Assembly (NCBI GenBank): GCA_964013895.1
Contig: CAXGYF010000013.1
Location: forward strand, 1 to 41,783
DNA: 41,783 nt
Origin: MedAcidi-G1 sp002713545
GTDB lineage: Bacteria > Actinomycetota > Acidimicrobiia > Acidimicrobiales > MedAcidi-G1
Reading direction: 5' to 3'
The notes under the pieces: generated by a model
Databases searched by the model: none
The model's input: the letters and a program-made list of their open reading frames with translations, nothing else
Told to the model about the DNA's origin: nothing
Shown: piece after piece, positions 8,226 through 15,691 of the stretch
Layout of the letters: each line of letters opens with the position of its first letter
Position numbering within the stretch: position 1 is the stretch's first letter
Position numbers and translations under genes: made by a program

Positions 8226-8974
8226 GTCTTTGCCCCTTTCTCTTCAAATTCAAAAAAGTTGTAAGCGAGATTTGCTGCTGCCTGTTCAGCTTTCTTTTTA
8301 GATGTCCCATACGTTGGGCCGAAGCTATGGGCACCTATCTCGACTGTCGCGCAAAAACGTTTTTCATGATCGGGCCCATCGGAATCGACTAGATAAATTG
8401 GTACTGGCTCTGATATTTGCACCGTTAGTTCTTGCAATCGGGTTTTATAGTCAGTAAAGCCTGGTTCGAGTGACGTCAAACCAATCTTCTCAGAGAACAG
8501 TTTTTCAACTACAAGCTTTGCGCTTTCTATTCCTCCATCTAAGAAAACTGCACCTAAAAGTGCTTCTAGACAATCTGCTAGAATTGATTCTTTTTCACGT
8601 CCTTGTGCTAGTTCCTCACCAACTCCTAAAGCCAGCACATCACCGAGGTGGATCTCTTGGGCAACTTCAGATAAAGCTTGTGAACTGACCACGTCAGATC
8701 TAATTTTTGCGAGATCACCTTCTGGCTTATCTGGATAATTTTCGAAAACATTTTTTGCTACTAATAAGCCCAAAACAGCATCCCCAAGAAATTCAAGACG
8801 TTCATTAGAGTCTCCCTCATTTTCTGAACACCAAGATCTATGTCTAAAAGCGATAGACAAAACGTTAAGGTCTTTGAATTCGTAGCCAATTCCTTCTTCG
8901 AGTTTCAGTCGAGTCTCTTTTTCAAGGACTGGCTGTTTCCCGATTTCCGGATTAATTGAAACGAGAGACGACAT
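8222..8974 (-). CDS. rnc: Ribonuclease III
   Basis: Double-strand-specific endoribonuclease for rRNA and mRNA processing, 250 aa from the chosen start. The nuclease domain has the signature NERLEFLGDAVLGLLVA and the second catalytic cluster in ADCLEALLGAVFLDGG. A C-terminal dsRNA-binding domain follows (about 175-243), ending TSKKKAEQAAANLAYNFF. I place the start at ATG 8974 (MSSLVSINPE), which lies inside the last codons of acpP in another frame; an upstream in-frame start at 9019 would add 15 residues without homology. The overlap of about 23 bases with acpP and the 4-base overlap with the Fpg-family gene point to translational coupling through acpP-rnc-fpg. Confidence 0.95.
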   Translation of the reverse strand: MSSLVSINPEIGKQPVLEKETRLKLEEGIGYEFKDLNVLSIAFRHRSWCSENEGDSNERLEFLGDAVLGLLVAKNVFENYPDKPEGDLAKIRSDVVSSQALSEVAQEIHLGDVLALGVGEELAQGREKESILADCLEALLGAVFLDGGIESAKLVVEKLFSEKIGLTSLEPGFTDYKTRLQELTVQISEPVPIYLVDSDGPDHEKRFCATVEIGAHSFGPTYGTSKKKAEQAAANLAYNFFEFEEKGAKT

Positions 8975-9242
8975 AGTCAACGGCATCTCGCACTGTCCTA
9001 AGGTCTTCGAGATCATCATCGTCGATCCTGAATCCGGAAGAGCGTTCGCTTAATTCCTCTTCTAAAGCTTCTACCAGTTCAATCAAAGCAAGCGAATCTG
9101 CCCCAAGGTCATCAGCAAATGAAGCACCTTCCGCTATGCCAGCAGGATCTATCTCAAGAATATCTGCTAAACGTTCTCTAACAAGGTCTAAAACCTCGTC
9201 GCGCTCTATTGGGGCGCCTTCCATATGGGTTTCTGCAGGCAA
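8952..9242 (-). CDS. acpP: Acyl carrier protein
   Basis: Carrier of fatty-acyl intermediates as 4'-phosphopantetheine thioesters. The attachment serine is Ser50 in LGADSLALIELVEALEEE, with the usual acidic helix and the C-terminal TVRDAVDYV. Start choice: a TTG at 9242 is preceded by AAGGAG at a 5-base spacing, giving 96 aa. An ATG at 9224 (MEGAPIERDE, 90 aa) and a GTG at 9284 (110 aa) are the alternatives and have poorer ribosome binding sites. The loop before helix III carries a run of Asp (IDDDDLEDL) with about three extra residues. It lies between plsX and rnc, a common fatty-acid/RNA-processing arrangement. Confidence 0.93.
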   Translation of the reverse strand: MPAETHMEGAPIERDEVLDLVRERLADILEIDPAGIAEGASFADDLGADSLALIELVEALEEELSERSSGFRIDDDDLEDLRTVRDAVDYVVSRFN

Positions 9243-9346
9243 AAGAACTCCTTGTCTTTGACTGGAAATTTTCTCCAGTTGCACTCATACTAGCCGAGTG
9301 TCAAGTTTTAAACTTAAGGAGCTAAATGTACTGAAAAATATTGAAA

Positions 9347-10321
9347 TTAACTGAAAGATATCCTTAAACTCTCAACTATTTTAGCCTCATCCATTTCTGC
9401 AGCTACCTTTATGGCATTTTCAATTGCTAAAGCCCCTGAAGAACCATGGCTAATTATGCAAACCCCTTTAACTCCTAGGAGCATCGCTCCTCCATATGTG
9501 TCTGGATGAAAGAGTTTTAAAAGTTCATCAAGTTCAGGTCCCAATATTTCCAAAGCCGACGTTGCTTCTGGGCGTGAAGACATTTTTTCTAACATTGTTG
9601 AAAAAAATGTCTTCATAGTTCCTTCAATTGTTTTTAAAGCAACATTCCCTGTAAAACCATCCGTCACTGCTACGTCAACAGCGTCGGTGAGCAGATCCCT
9701 TCCTTCTATATTTCCTACAAAAGAACCACCGTTGAACTGCGCTGTTGAGAAATCACTGAAAGAATCTTTAATTAGAAGGCTGCCTTTCCCGGGCTCTTCA
9801 CCAATAGAAAGTAGAGCCACTCGCGGTTCTTTTATACCAAGTCTGTGCTGCGCAAAAACTGCACCCATTTGACCAAATTGAAGCAACCATTCTGAATTGC
9901 ACTCAGAATTAGCCCCGGAATCCAAAAGAACAGTTGGAGTCCCACCGGGGGAAGGCAGCAAAGTGGCGATCGCGGGTCGAGCAATATTTTTTATACGACC
10001 CATTCGCAATAATGCGCTAGCCATTGTTGCTCCGGTGTTCCCAGCGCTAACCATCGCAGAAGCAACCCCATCTCTTACTGCTTCCGCAGCTCTTACTAAA
10101 GAAGAGTCTTTCATTTGTCGAACGCTTGATCCTGGCTCCGCATCCATTTCAATAATTTCTGATGCCGGCAAAATAGGAATTTCCGTCATTGTTTCTAGCA
10201 CTTCTGGTTTTCCAACTAGCAAAACAGGAATTCCATGGTCGTCAATAGCTTTTTGAGCACCGGCGATTATTTCTTGCGGAGCATTATCACCGCCCATAGC
10301 GTCGACTGCAACAGGTAGCAA
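9347..10321 (-). CDS. plsX: Phosphate acyltransferase PlsX
   Basis: Converts acyl-ACP to acyl-phosphate for the PlsY step of phospholipid synthesis; a peripheral membrane enzyme. 324 aa, a normal length. It opens LPVAVDAMGGDNAPQEI and shows further family motifs: VSAGNTGATMASALLRMGRI, LLDSGANSEC, ALLSIGEEPGKG and DGFTGNVALKTIEG. The start is a TTG at 10321 preceded by GAGGA at about 8 bases. It follows rpmF by 60 bases and precedes acpP, the standard yceD-rpmF-plsX-acpP order. Confidence 0.96.
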   Translation of the reverse strand: MLPVAVDAMGGDNAPQEIIAGAQKAIDDHGIPVLLVGKPEVLETMTEIPILPASEIIEMDAEPGSSVRQMKDSSLVRAAEAVRDGVASAMVSAGNTGATMASALLRMGRIKNIARPAIATLLPSPGGTPTVLLDSGANSECNSEWLLQFGQMGAVFAQHRLGIKEPRVALLSIGEEPGKGSLLIKDSFSDFSTAQFNGGSFVGNIEGRDLLTDAVDVAVTDGFTGNVALKTIEGTMKTFFSTMLEKMSSRPEATSALEILGPELDELLKLFHPDTYGGAMLLGVKGVCIISHGSSGALAIENAIKVAAEMDEAKIVESLRISFS

Positions 10322-10381
10322 TTTAGATTCCTCTAACCTTTAATTAAACGTTTTGTAAAACCGTGATCAAGTTCACAATTT

Positions 10382-10561
10382 TCAATCAACGTCAATAACC
10401 TGTCTTCCGGCGTACCACCCGCAATTAGAACAGATCCGATGAGGTCTTTTAATAGCCCCACAGCGCGGGCAGACACTCCGAGCTGATTGCCCTATAGGCC
10501 AGGCAGATGCTCTTCTACTCCTACCTTTTGCCTTTGAAGTTTTTTTCTTTGGGACAGCCAT
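10382..10561 (-). CDS. rpmF: 50S ribosomal protein L32
   Basis: Small zinc-ribbon protein of the large ribosomal subunit, 59 aa. It starts MAVPKKKTSKAKGRSRRA, the classic L32 N-terminus, and has two cysteine pairs, CPRC and CSNC, for zinc binding. So this is the zinc-containing (C+) paralogue type. A ribosome binding site (AAGGA) is about 9 bases before ATG 10561. It sits between the DUF177/YceD gene and plsX as in most bacteria. A hairpin at 10587-10610 lies in its leader. Confidence 0.97.
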   Translation of the reverse strand: MAVPKKKTSKAKGRSRRASAWPIGQSARSVCPRCGAIKRPHRICSNCGWYAGRQVIDVD

Positions 10562-10586
10562 TACTGCTTTTCCTTGAGTTTGCTAT

Positions 10587-10610
10587 TTTGCTCCACCCTT
10601 CGGGAGCAAA
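10587..10610 (-). other. Hairpin in the rpmF leader
   Basis: TTTGCTCC (10587-10594) and GGAGCAAA (10603-10610) form a perfect 8-base-pair stem with an 8-base loop; an alternative pairing (CCC with GGG) is possible inside. In the minus-strand transcript it lies between the upstream DUF177/YceD stop and the rpmF ribosome binding site. It is followed by A-rich rather than U-rich sequence, so it is not a normal intrinsic terminator. It may be an RNA-processing or translational control element for L32; function unknown. Confidence 0.4.
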
Positions 10611-10677
10611 CTAAGGCTAGCGCAACCGTGAGTGAACTGATACTAGATTCGGATTCTATTTATTTCCTTTGACCTAT

Positions 10678-11217
10678 TTATTCCTTCAAACGGTCTAGAA
10701 CTGCCCAACGCGGATCACCTTTTTCTTCATTTTGCAAGTTCTCTGCATTTTCTAAGACTGGAAATTTCTCAGGTTCAGAACCTTGGCAAGAAAAATCACA
10801 TAACGGAGATAAGGGCAAAGCCAAAAGAACAGCGTCTCTCACCAGTGGTTCCAAATTCAGATCTACTTCATCGAAGAAATAAACATCCGCTTTCTCGCTT
10901 ACTTCAACTCCTTGGTCATCAAATGCCTTTCCTTCTTCGACGAAACTTTCGTTTACATTTAACTCCAATTCTCCTTGAACTGGTTCAAGACACCGACGGC
11001 ACTCTCCGGTCCACTCTGCAAGAAGCACTCCTCGAGCGTTGATTTTATTTCCGTCAGGCGTCAACTCGAGGTTTACCTCAACTCTCCCATCATCAATTCT
11101 TGAAAGACCTATTTGCAGGTCTACGAGCGAGGTCGTGAGTGAAATTTCTCGTGGCTTCTCGCCACCTCGTCGAACAGTTGTTAAAGCTATTCGCAGATTT
11201 TCTATTTCAGTGTCCAC
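10678..11217 (-). CDS. DUF177/YceD family protein
   Basis: YceD/DUF177 family, 179 aa; members are linked genetically to large-subunit rRNA accumulation and almost always precede rpmF, as here. It contains the family CxxC near the middle (EWTGECRRCLEPVQGELEL) and the C-terminal LLALPLSPLCDFSCQGSEPE with two more cysteines, which suggests a metal site. The GTG start at 11217 overlaps the stop of the SepIVA-like gene by one base (TAGTG), so translation is probably coupled. It corresponds in position to mycobacterial Rv2926c. Biochemical function is not established for the family. Confidence 0.88.
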   Translation of the reverse strand: MDTEIENLRIALTTVRRGGEKPREISLTTSLVDLQIGLSRIDDGRVEVNLELTPDGNKINARGVLLAEWTGECRRCLEPVQGELELNVNESFVEEGKAFDDQGVEVSEKADVYFFDEVDLNLEPLVRDAVLLALPLSPLCDFSCQGSEPEKFPVLENAENLQNEEKGDPRWAVLDRLKE

Positions 11218-11825
11218 TAGCGGTCAGTGTCGTCTTGATCAAAAAGAAAAGCTTCCGCGTGTTGGCCCGATGGGTCCTTAGCTTCTACTTCTTCTGCCAT
11301 CATTTTCTCTTTTTCTCTGTCTAGCTCTGTCTCCTGAAGGCGAAGCCGACCCGCTGTAACGGTGTCTTTTGTAGTCGCTAAGATTCTCTCAAAATTGCCG
11401 AGTTTCTGGTCGCAATATTCTTCTGTTTGTCTGCGCATTCGAATAGTTTCTTCTCGCGCGGCTTCGATCATTTGGCGTGCTCGCGTTTCGGCATTCCTAA
11501 CAACTTCAGTTCTCTGCACAAGTCTTTCTGCTCTTGCTCTCGCTAGTTCGAGTATCTCATCACCTTCGCGTCTCACTTTTGTTAAAAACTCTTCTCTTTC
11601 CTTCAAAAGCCATCTTGCTGCTCTTACTTCTTCAGGAAGTCGTGCTATGGCTTCGTCGACCATCGCTAAAAGCTCTTCCTGATTGACCATCGACGAAGAA
11701 GATAATGGCATGGGCCTGGCTGAAGCCACGAGATCTCTTATCTGTCGGAAGATGGCCTCTACTTGCGGCGGCCTATAAGGGTCCGGAGTTGTTGGTGTGG
11801 GTTCGGGAAAAACTGAGTCGTTCAA
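11217..11825 (-). CDS. SepIVA/DivIVA-like coiled-coil protein
   Basis: Predicted cytoplasmic coiled-coil protein, 202 aa, without transmembrane segments. A Pro-rich N-terminus (about 1-20) and a short helical segment (IFRQIRDLVASARPMP) precede a long charged coiled coil (about 50-180). The C-terminal EEYCDQKLGNFERIL resembles the VDNKLAEFEEFL region of mycobacterial SepIVA (Rv2927c), recalled from memory. It also has the same neighbours (DUF177, rnc). SepIVA is a septation factor of the DivIVA family acting at the division site. This protein is shorter, with fewer coiled-coil repeats. The start is TTG 11825, just after the coaD stop, with AAGGA upstream. A role in division or polar growth is inferred. 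Confidence 0.7.
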   Translation of the reverse strand: MNDSVFPEPTPTTPDPYRPPQVEAIFRQIRDLVASARPMPLSSSSMVNQEELLAMVDEAIARLPEEVRAARWLLKEREEFLTKVRREGDEILELARARAERLVQRTEVVRNAETRARQMIEAAREETIRMRRQTEEYCDQKLGNFERILATTKDTVTAGRLRLQETELDREKEKMMAEEVEAKDPSGQHAEAFLFDQDDTDR

Positions 11826-11827
11826 AA

Positions 11828-12301
11828 TCAGAACTTTCCTTCTAAGTGTTTTTGTACTAGCTCAGGAACCATCTGGGAAACATCTCCGCCGAGTCTTATA
11901 ACTTCACGAATAAGTCTTGAAGCCAAAAAAGAGCTCCGTGAAGCTGACGGTAGAAATAGGGTTTGGACACCGGAAAGTGCGGTGTTCATTTGAGCCATTT
12001 GTAATTCAGATTCAAAATCAGAAACAGCTCTAAGTCCTTTTATTATAAAATCGGCTCCTACTTCTGTAGCTAAATCTACTACCAGTCCATTGAACTTTTT
12101 GGTCCGAACATTTGGAAGATGTTTAAGGCTCTCACCTATCAAAAACATTCGTTCTTCCAGGTCGAACAGTCCATCTCCTTTTGATGGGTTCACTAAAGCA
12201 GCGACGACTACCTCGTCGAAAAGGTCGGAAGCTATTTCTGCAAGCTCAACATGTCCATTGTGTATTGGGTCAAAAGATCCTGGATATAAGACACAAACCA
12301 T
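11828..12301 (-). CDS. coaD: Phosphopantetheine adenylyltransferase
   Basis: Fourth step of coenzyme A synthesis: transfers AMP from ATP to 4'-phosphopantetheine. 157 aa, near the family norm of about 160. The nucleotidyltransferase motif is PGSFDPIHNGH (7-17), with IKGLRAVSDFESELQMAQMN and the C-terminal IREVIRLGGDVSQMVP. I chose ATG 12301 (MVCVLYPGSF) because AGGGGG lies 9 bases upstream and the family starts here; a start at 12322 would add seven unsupported residues. It lies between rsmD and the SepIVA-like gene; rsmD-coaD pairing is widespread. Confidence 0.96.
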   Translation of the reverse strand: MVCVLYPGSFDPIHNGHVELAEIASDLFDEVVVAALVNPSKGDGLFDLEERMFLIGESLKHLPNVRTKKFNGLVVDLATEVGADFIIKGLRAVSDFESELQMAQMNTALSGVQTLFLPSASRSSFLASRLIREVIRLGGDVSQMVPELVQKHLEGKF

Positions 12302-12363
12302 TTTTAATAAACCCCCTGGCATTTAATGCCGAATCGTTGGCTAAAAGCTAATAAGTACATTAT

Positions 12364-12891
12364 TTATTTTGGGTCGATTACTACTACTACGCTACTCCCA
12401 TACTGGCGTATGGAGTCAACATGCCACTTAGGACCTGGGTCTATTTCTCTATTTGATTCGATTACTGTGATTCCAGGTTCTTTTTTAAGGAGCGCGTCTA
12501 ATAGTTCGGTCCAATTTTCAAAGTCATAAGGCGGGTCTAAAAGTACTAAATCTGGAGATTCGGAGCTTTTTTGCAACCAGTCCAGTGAATCTCCTTTGAC
12601 AATTTCTGAATTTTTTTCAAATCCTGTTTTTTTCAAGTTTTTCTTCACTAGTTCTAAACTTTCAAACGATTTGTCGACAAATATTGCTTTTTTAGCCCCA
12701 CGTGAGAGAGCTTCTATGCCTAAAGCACCCGAACCCGCAAACAGATCCAGGACTTCAGCTTCTTCAATTGCGGAACGGCTGTGTAAAGAATTAAAAACTG
12801 CTTCCTTCACTCTGTCAGAAGTAGGTCTTATTTCTACTCCTTTGGGGGCTGATAGACGTGTGCCTCTTGCCATTCCAGCTACTACTCTCAT
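12364..12891 (-). CDS. rsmD: 16S rRNA (guanine966-N2)-methyltransferase
   Basis: SAM-dependent methyltransferase acting on the 30S subunit, 175 aa. It starts MRVVAGMARGTRLSAPKG, the RsmD signature N-terminus, followed by RPTSDRVKEAVFNSL. The SAM-binding motif is VLDLFAGSGALGIEALSRGA and the catalytic motif LLDPPYDF (DPPY). It is immediately upstream of coaD on the same strand (62 bases from the coaD start), the usual arrangement. Confidence 0.95.
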   Translation of the reverse strand: MRVVAGMARGTRLSAPKGVEIRPTSDRVKEAVFNSLHSRSAIEEAEVLDLFAGSGALGIEALSRGAKKAIFVDKSFESLELVKKNLKKTGFEKNSEIVKGDSLDWLQKSSESPDLVLLDPPYDFENWTELLDALLKKEPGITVIESNREIDPGPKWHVDSIRQYGSSVVVVIDPK

Positions 12892-12938
12892 ATTCTCAAA
12901 ATTCCAAAAATTCCAAAATCAAGATGAGTCTTCTTTCC

Positions 12939-13547
12939 TTATCCAAATAAAGGGTCTCTCCACATTAGTGGAACTACTGGACCGTTCTTCAAGGTGACCT
13001 CACCGGTGACTTTAAAGCCATGTTTTTCATAGAGCGATACATTTTCGAGGTTACTCGATTCCAAGTAGGCGGGTATTTTTTTCTCGTCGCAAATTTTTGT
13101 TATGGCTGATATCAGGACTGACGCCAAACCTTTACCGCGTACTTCGGGTCGTGTTCCTATAAAAGCTAAATACCAATGTGGTGTTTTAGGCTTGGCTTCA
13201 AACAAGGGATTCAAATTAAACAATCGATCAGTTATCCACTGCTCCCCTAGCACGGTAACTGCAGCAGCTATAGCCCCTGAGTAAGAAGAATCGTTTTCAA
13301 AATTTTTTTCGGGTTTCTCCCATAATGCAGCAGACAATTTTTCATACCCAGAAGGGAGTAGCAGCACGTCGGTGTTGGGCCTAGACGCCAGACGGTTTGC
13401 AAAAAAAGCTGACTGTAACAGAGGTCTGTGTTCTTCGTCTTCGAATAAATATGAGAGGACAGGGTCTTCCAGAAACGCCTCCGTTAGAGAAGCGACTGCA
13501 TCGGGATATTGTTTGGGGTCCGCAATGCAGGTTTCAGAACTGTCCAT
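12939..13547 (-). CDS. GNAT-family N-acetyltransferase
   Basis: Acetyl-CoA-dependent acetyltransferase fold, 202 aa. The acetyl-CoA-binding motif is visible as FIGTRPEVRGKGLASVLI (R/Q-x-x-G-x-G/A type), followed by the AYLESSNLENVSLYEKHGFK segment typical of the family's C-terminal half. The start is ATG 13547 with AAGGA seven bases upstream. It lies between rsmD and recG in the same orientation, with 12 bases to recG, so it is probably part of the same transcription unit. Substrate unknown. It resembles GNAT proteins of actinobacterial secondary pathways, but nothing here defines a target. Confidence 0.85.
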   Translation of the reverse strand: MDSSETCIADPKQYPDAVASLTEAFLEDPVLSYLFEDEEHRPLLQSAFFANRLASRPNTDVLLLPSGYEKLSAALWEKPEKNFENDSSYSGAIAAAVTVLGEQWITDRLFNLNPLFEAKPKTPHWYLAFIGTRPEVRGKGLASVLISAITKICDEKKIPAYLESSNLENVSLYEKHGFKVTGEVTLKNGPVVPLMWRDPLFG

Positions 13548-13559
13548 TAGATCTTCCTT

Positions 13560-15683
13560 TCATGACTTAAGAAGATAGTCTGCCTCAGATTCACCCAAAA
13601 AAAGAGTCACTTCCTCAGCTAGTTCTTTGATGGAGGAAAGGTCTCGTTCCGCGAGAATCGCTGAGGCTTCTGTTCTTGCGATTTCAACCCATTCTTTATC
13701 TCGGCGAAGCGAGGCCAAACGCAAGTCATTTCGACCTTTCTGCCTTTCCCCCATTACGGTTCCTTCGCCCCTTAACTCAAGATCTACTTCAGCAAGTTCA
13801 AAGCCGTCGGTAGTGCGAACCATCGCTTTTATTCTCTCCTCCGCTTCTTTTGTTGTTGCAACGCCTACCAGGAGGCATTGACTAGGGTGCTCGCCTCTCC
13901 CTACTCGCCCGCGGAGTTGATGAAGTTGAGCTATGCCAAAGCGAGCGGCATCTAAGATGACCACGATGGAGGCGTTCGGCACATCAACGCCCACCTCTAT
14001 TACAGTGGTCGCCACTAACACATCAATTTTTCCTGACCTGAAAGAACTCATTGTTGCTTCTTTTTTATCTTTGTCCAGTCGCCCGTGTAGCAATCCCAGC
14101 TCTAAACCTCTTAAAGGACCGTTGCTTAAATCTTTATAAACCTCTTCTGCTGAATGAACTTCCAACTTTTCAGAATCCTCTATTAGTGGGCAAACAACAT
14201 ACGCTTGACGACCGCTTTTTACTTCTTCTTTCACAGCCTCCCAAACCGTTGCATTATCGGCCTCCCAACTCGTGACTATAGGTATGCGCCCTGGAGGTAA
14301 TTCATCCAAGACCGACACATCGAGATCTCCATAAACAGTCATTGCAGCAGTTCGTGGTATCGGAGTTGCGGTCATTACCAAAACATCAGGAACTCTTCCA
14401 TCTCTATTTTTCTCTTTTAAAGATGCGCGCTGTTCAACTCCGAACCTGTGTTGTTCATCTATCACCACAGCTCCTAAAGAATTGAAGGAGACACTTTCCT
14501 GTATCAACGAATGGGTTCCGATAATGAAGTCAACTGTCCCGTCTTCAAGTCCACGATTTATTCTCTTTCGGTCAACTGAAGATGTCCGATTTGTTAAAAG
14601 GTCAACTTGCAAAGGTCTATCTCCGAGAAGTGTGCTTGAATCCTCAACTATTAGGTCGCCTAAAAATTTTGAAATACCTAAATAGTGCTGTTCTGCGAGC
14701 ACTTCTGTAGGCGCCATTAAAGCACCTTGATGACCGCCCTGTACAGCTTTTAAAAGTGTGAAAACAGCTACGATAGTTTTCCCCGAACCCACATCACCTT
14801 GGAGTAATCGATGCATTGGTATTTCTTCTTGTAAATCTTTACGTATTTCATCCATAACTCGGTTTTGGGAGTCGGTCAGCTCAAATGGAAGATTCTTTAA
14901 AAATCTCTCAGTCAAGTTCTCTTCTTCAGAATGGTTAATACCTATGGACGTTTTTTCAATTATTCTTTTTCGTTGCAATAACTCAAGTTGAATTCTAAAA
15001 AGCTCATCAAATACAAGCCTTCTTCTTGCCTCGGCTACTTCACTCATTGAATCAGGTCGATGGATCCCCCTATAAGCCGCTGAACGATCAACAAGCCTGT
15101 ATTTTTCGAGTATTTCCTTAGGGACAGGGTCGGCAAAACCTCTTACTTTCATAACTCTTCGAAGAGCTTCAGCGACGAGTCGGTCAACATCCCAGCTGTG
15201 TAGTTTTGCGACTCCTGACTGAGGATATACCGCTACAATTCGCCCCGTTCTGTCACCTACAAGATCAACAATTGGATTAGTCATCTGCATCTGCCCCTGA
15301 TAAATATCTGCCTTGCCAAAAACAACAGCATCCCTACCCTGATTTAGTTGTTTTTCACGCCATGGTTGATTAAAGAAAACCAACCTCAAGGAACCCGTTA
15401 CGTCAGAAGCAGTAACCTCAACGAGAGTCTTTCTTGAGCGCATTCGCCTGCTTTTGACTTTTTCAATGTTGACGAGAACCATACCTTCTTCACCTGATTG
15501 AAGAGAATCTACGGTCGCTTCTTTGCTTCGATCTATATAACGACGTGGGTAATAGCCGATCAAATCAAGAATTGTATTAATACCCACTTTGCTTAAAGAA
15601 GCAGAAGTTTGTTCCCCCACGCCATGAAGATCCGTTAATGGACGACCCTCTAACTCTTTTAAAGTGACGCCGGGATCCGACAC
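13560..15683 (-). CDS. recG: ATP-dependent DNA helicase RecG
   Basis: Fork-reversal helicase for replication restart and recombination, 707 aa. The N-terminal wedge/OB region (about 1-200) includes LIGYYPRRYIDRS. The helicase core has Walker A GDVGSGKT (296-303), motif II VVIDEQHRFG, motif III VMTATPIPRT, and the C-terminal LLHGRLDKDKKE and ATTVIEVGVDVPNAS (motif V) and QLRGRVGRG (motif VI). It begins at a GTG at 15683, 8 bases after the FakA-like gene, so the two are likely co-expressed, as in mycobacteria (Rv2974c-recG). Confidence 0.96.
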   Translation of the reverse strand: MSDPGVTLKELEGRPLTDLHGVGEQTSASLSKVGINTILDLIGYYPRRYIDRSKEATVDSLQSGEEGMVLVNIEKVKSRRMRSRKTLVEVTASDVTGSLRLVFFNQPWREKQLNQGRDAVVFGKADIYQGQMQMTNPIVDLVGDRTGRIVAVYPQSGVAKLHSWDVDRLVAEALRRVMKVRGFADPVPKEILEKYRLVDRSAAYRGIHRPDSMSEVAEARRRLVFDELFRIQLELLQRKRIIEKTSIGINHSEEENLTERFLKNLPFELTDSQNRVMDEIRKDLQEEIPMHRLLQGDVGSGKTIVAVFTLLKAVQGGHQGALMAPTEVLAEQHYLGISKFLGDLIVEDSSTLLGDRPLQVDLLTNRTSSVDRKRINRGLEDGTVDFIIGTHSLIQESVSFNSLGAVVIDEQHRFGVEQRASLKEKNRDGRVPDVLVMTATPIPRTAAMTVYGDLDVSVLDELPPGRIPIVTSWEADNATVWEAVKEEVKSGRQAYVVCPLIEDSEKLEVHSAEEVYKDLSNGPLRGLELGLLHGRLDKDKKEATMSSFRSGKIDVLVATTVIEVGVDVPNASIVVILDAARFGIAQLHQLRGRVGRGEHPSQCLLVGVATTKEAEERIKAMVRTTDGFELAEVDLELRGEGTVMGERQKGRNDLRLASLRRDKEWVEIARTEASAILAERDLSSIKELAEEVTLFLGESEADYLLKS

Positions 15684-15691
15684 CTAAGCAC

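Noticed and set aside
8975..9019. Upstream extension of rnc
   Set aside because: Fifteen residues read from inside acpP in another frame; the ATG at 8974 gives a normal RNase III N-terminus.
12892..12938. Short direct repeats (AATTCCAAA) between rsmD and the GNAT gene
   Set aside because: AT-rich low-complexity sequence; too short to call a repeat element.
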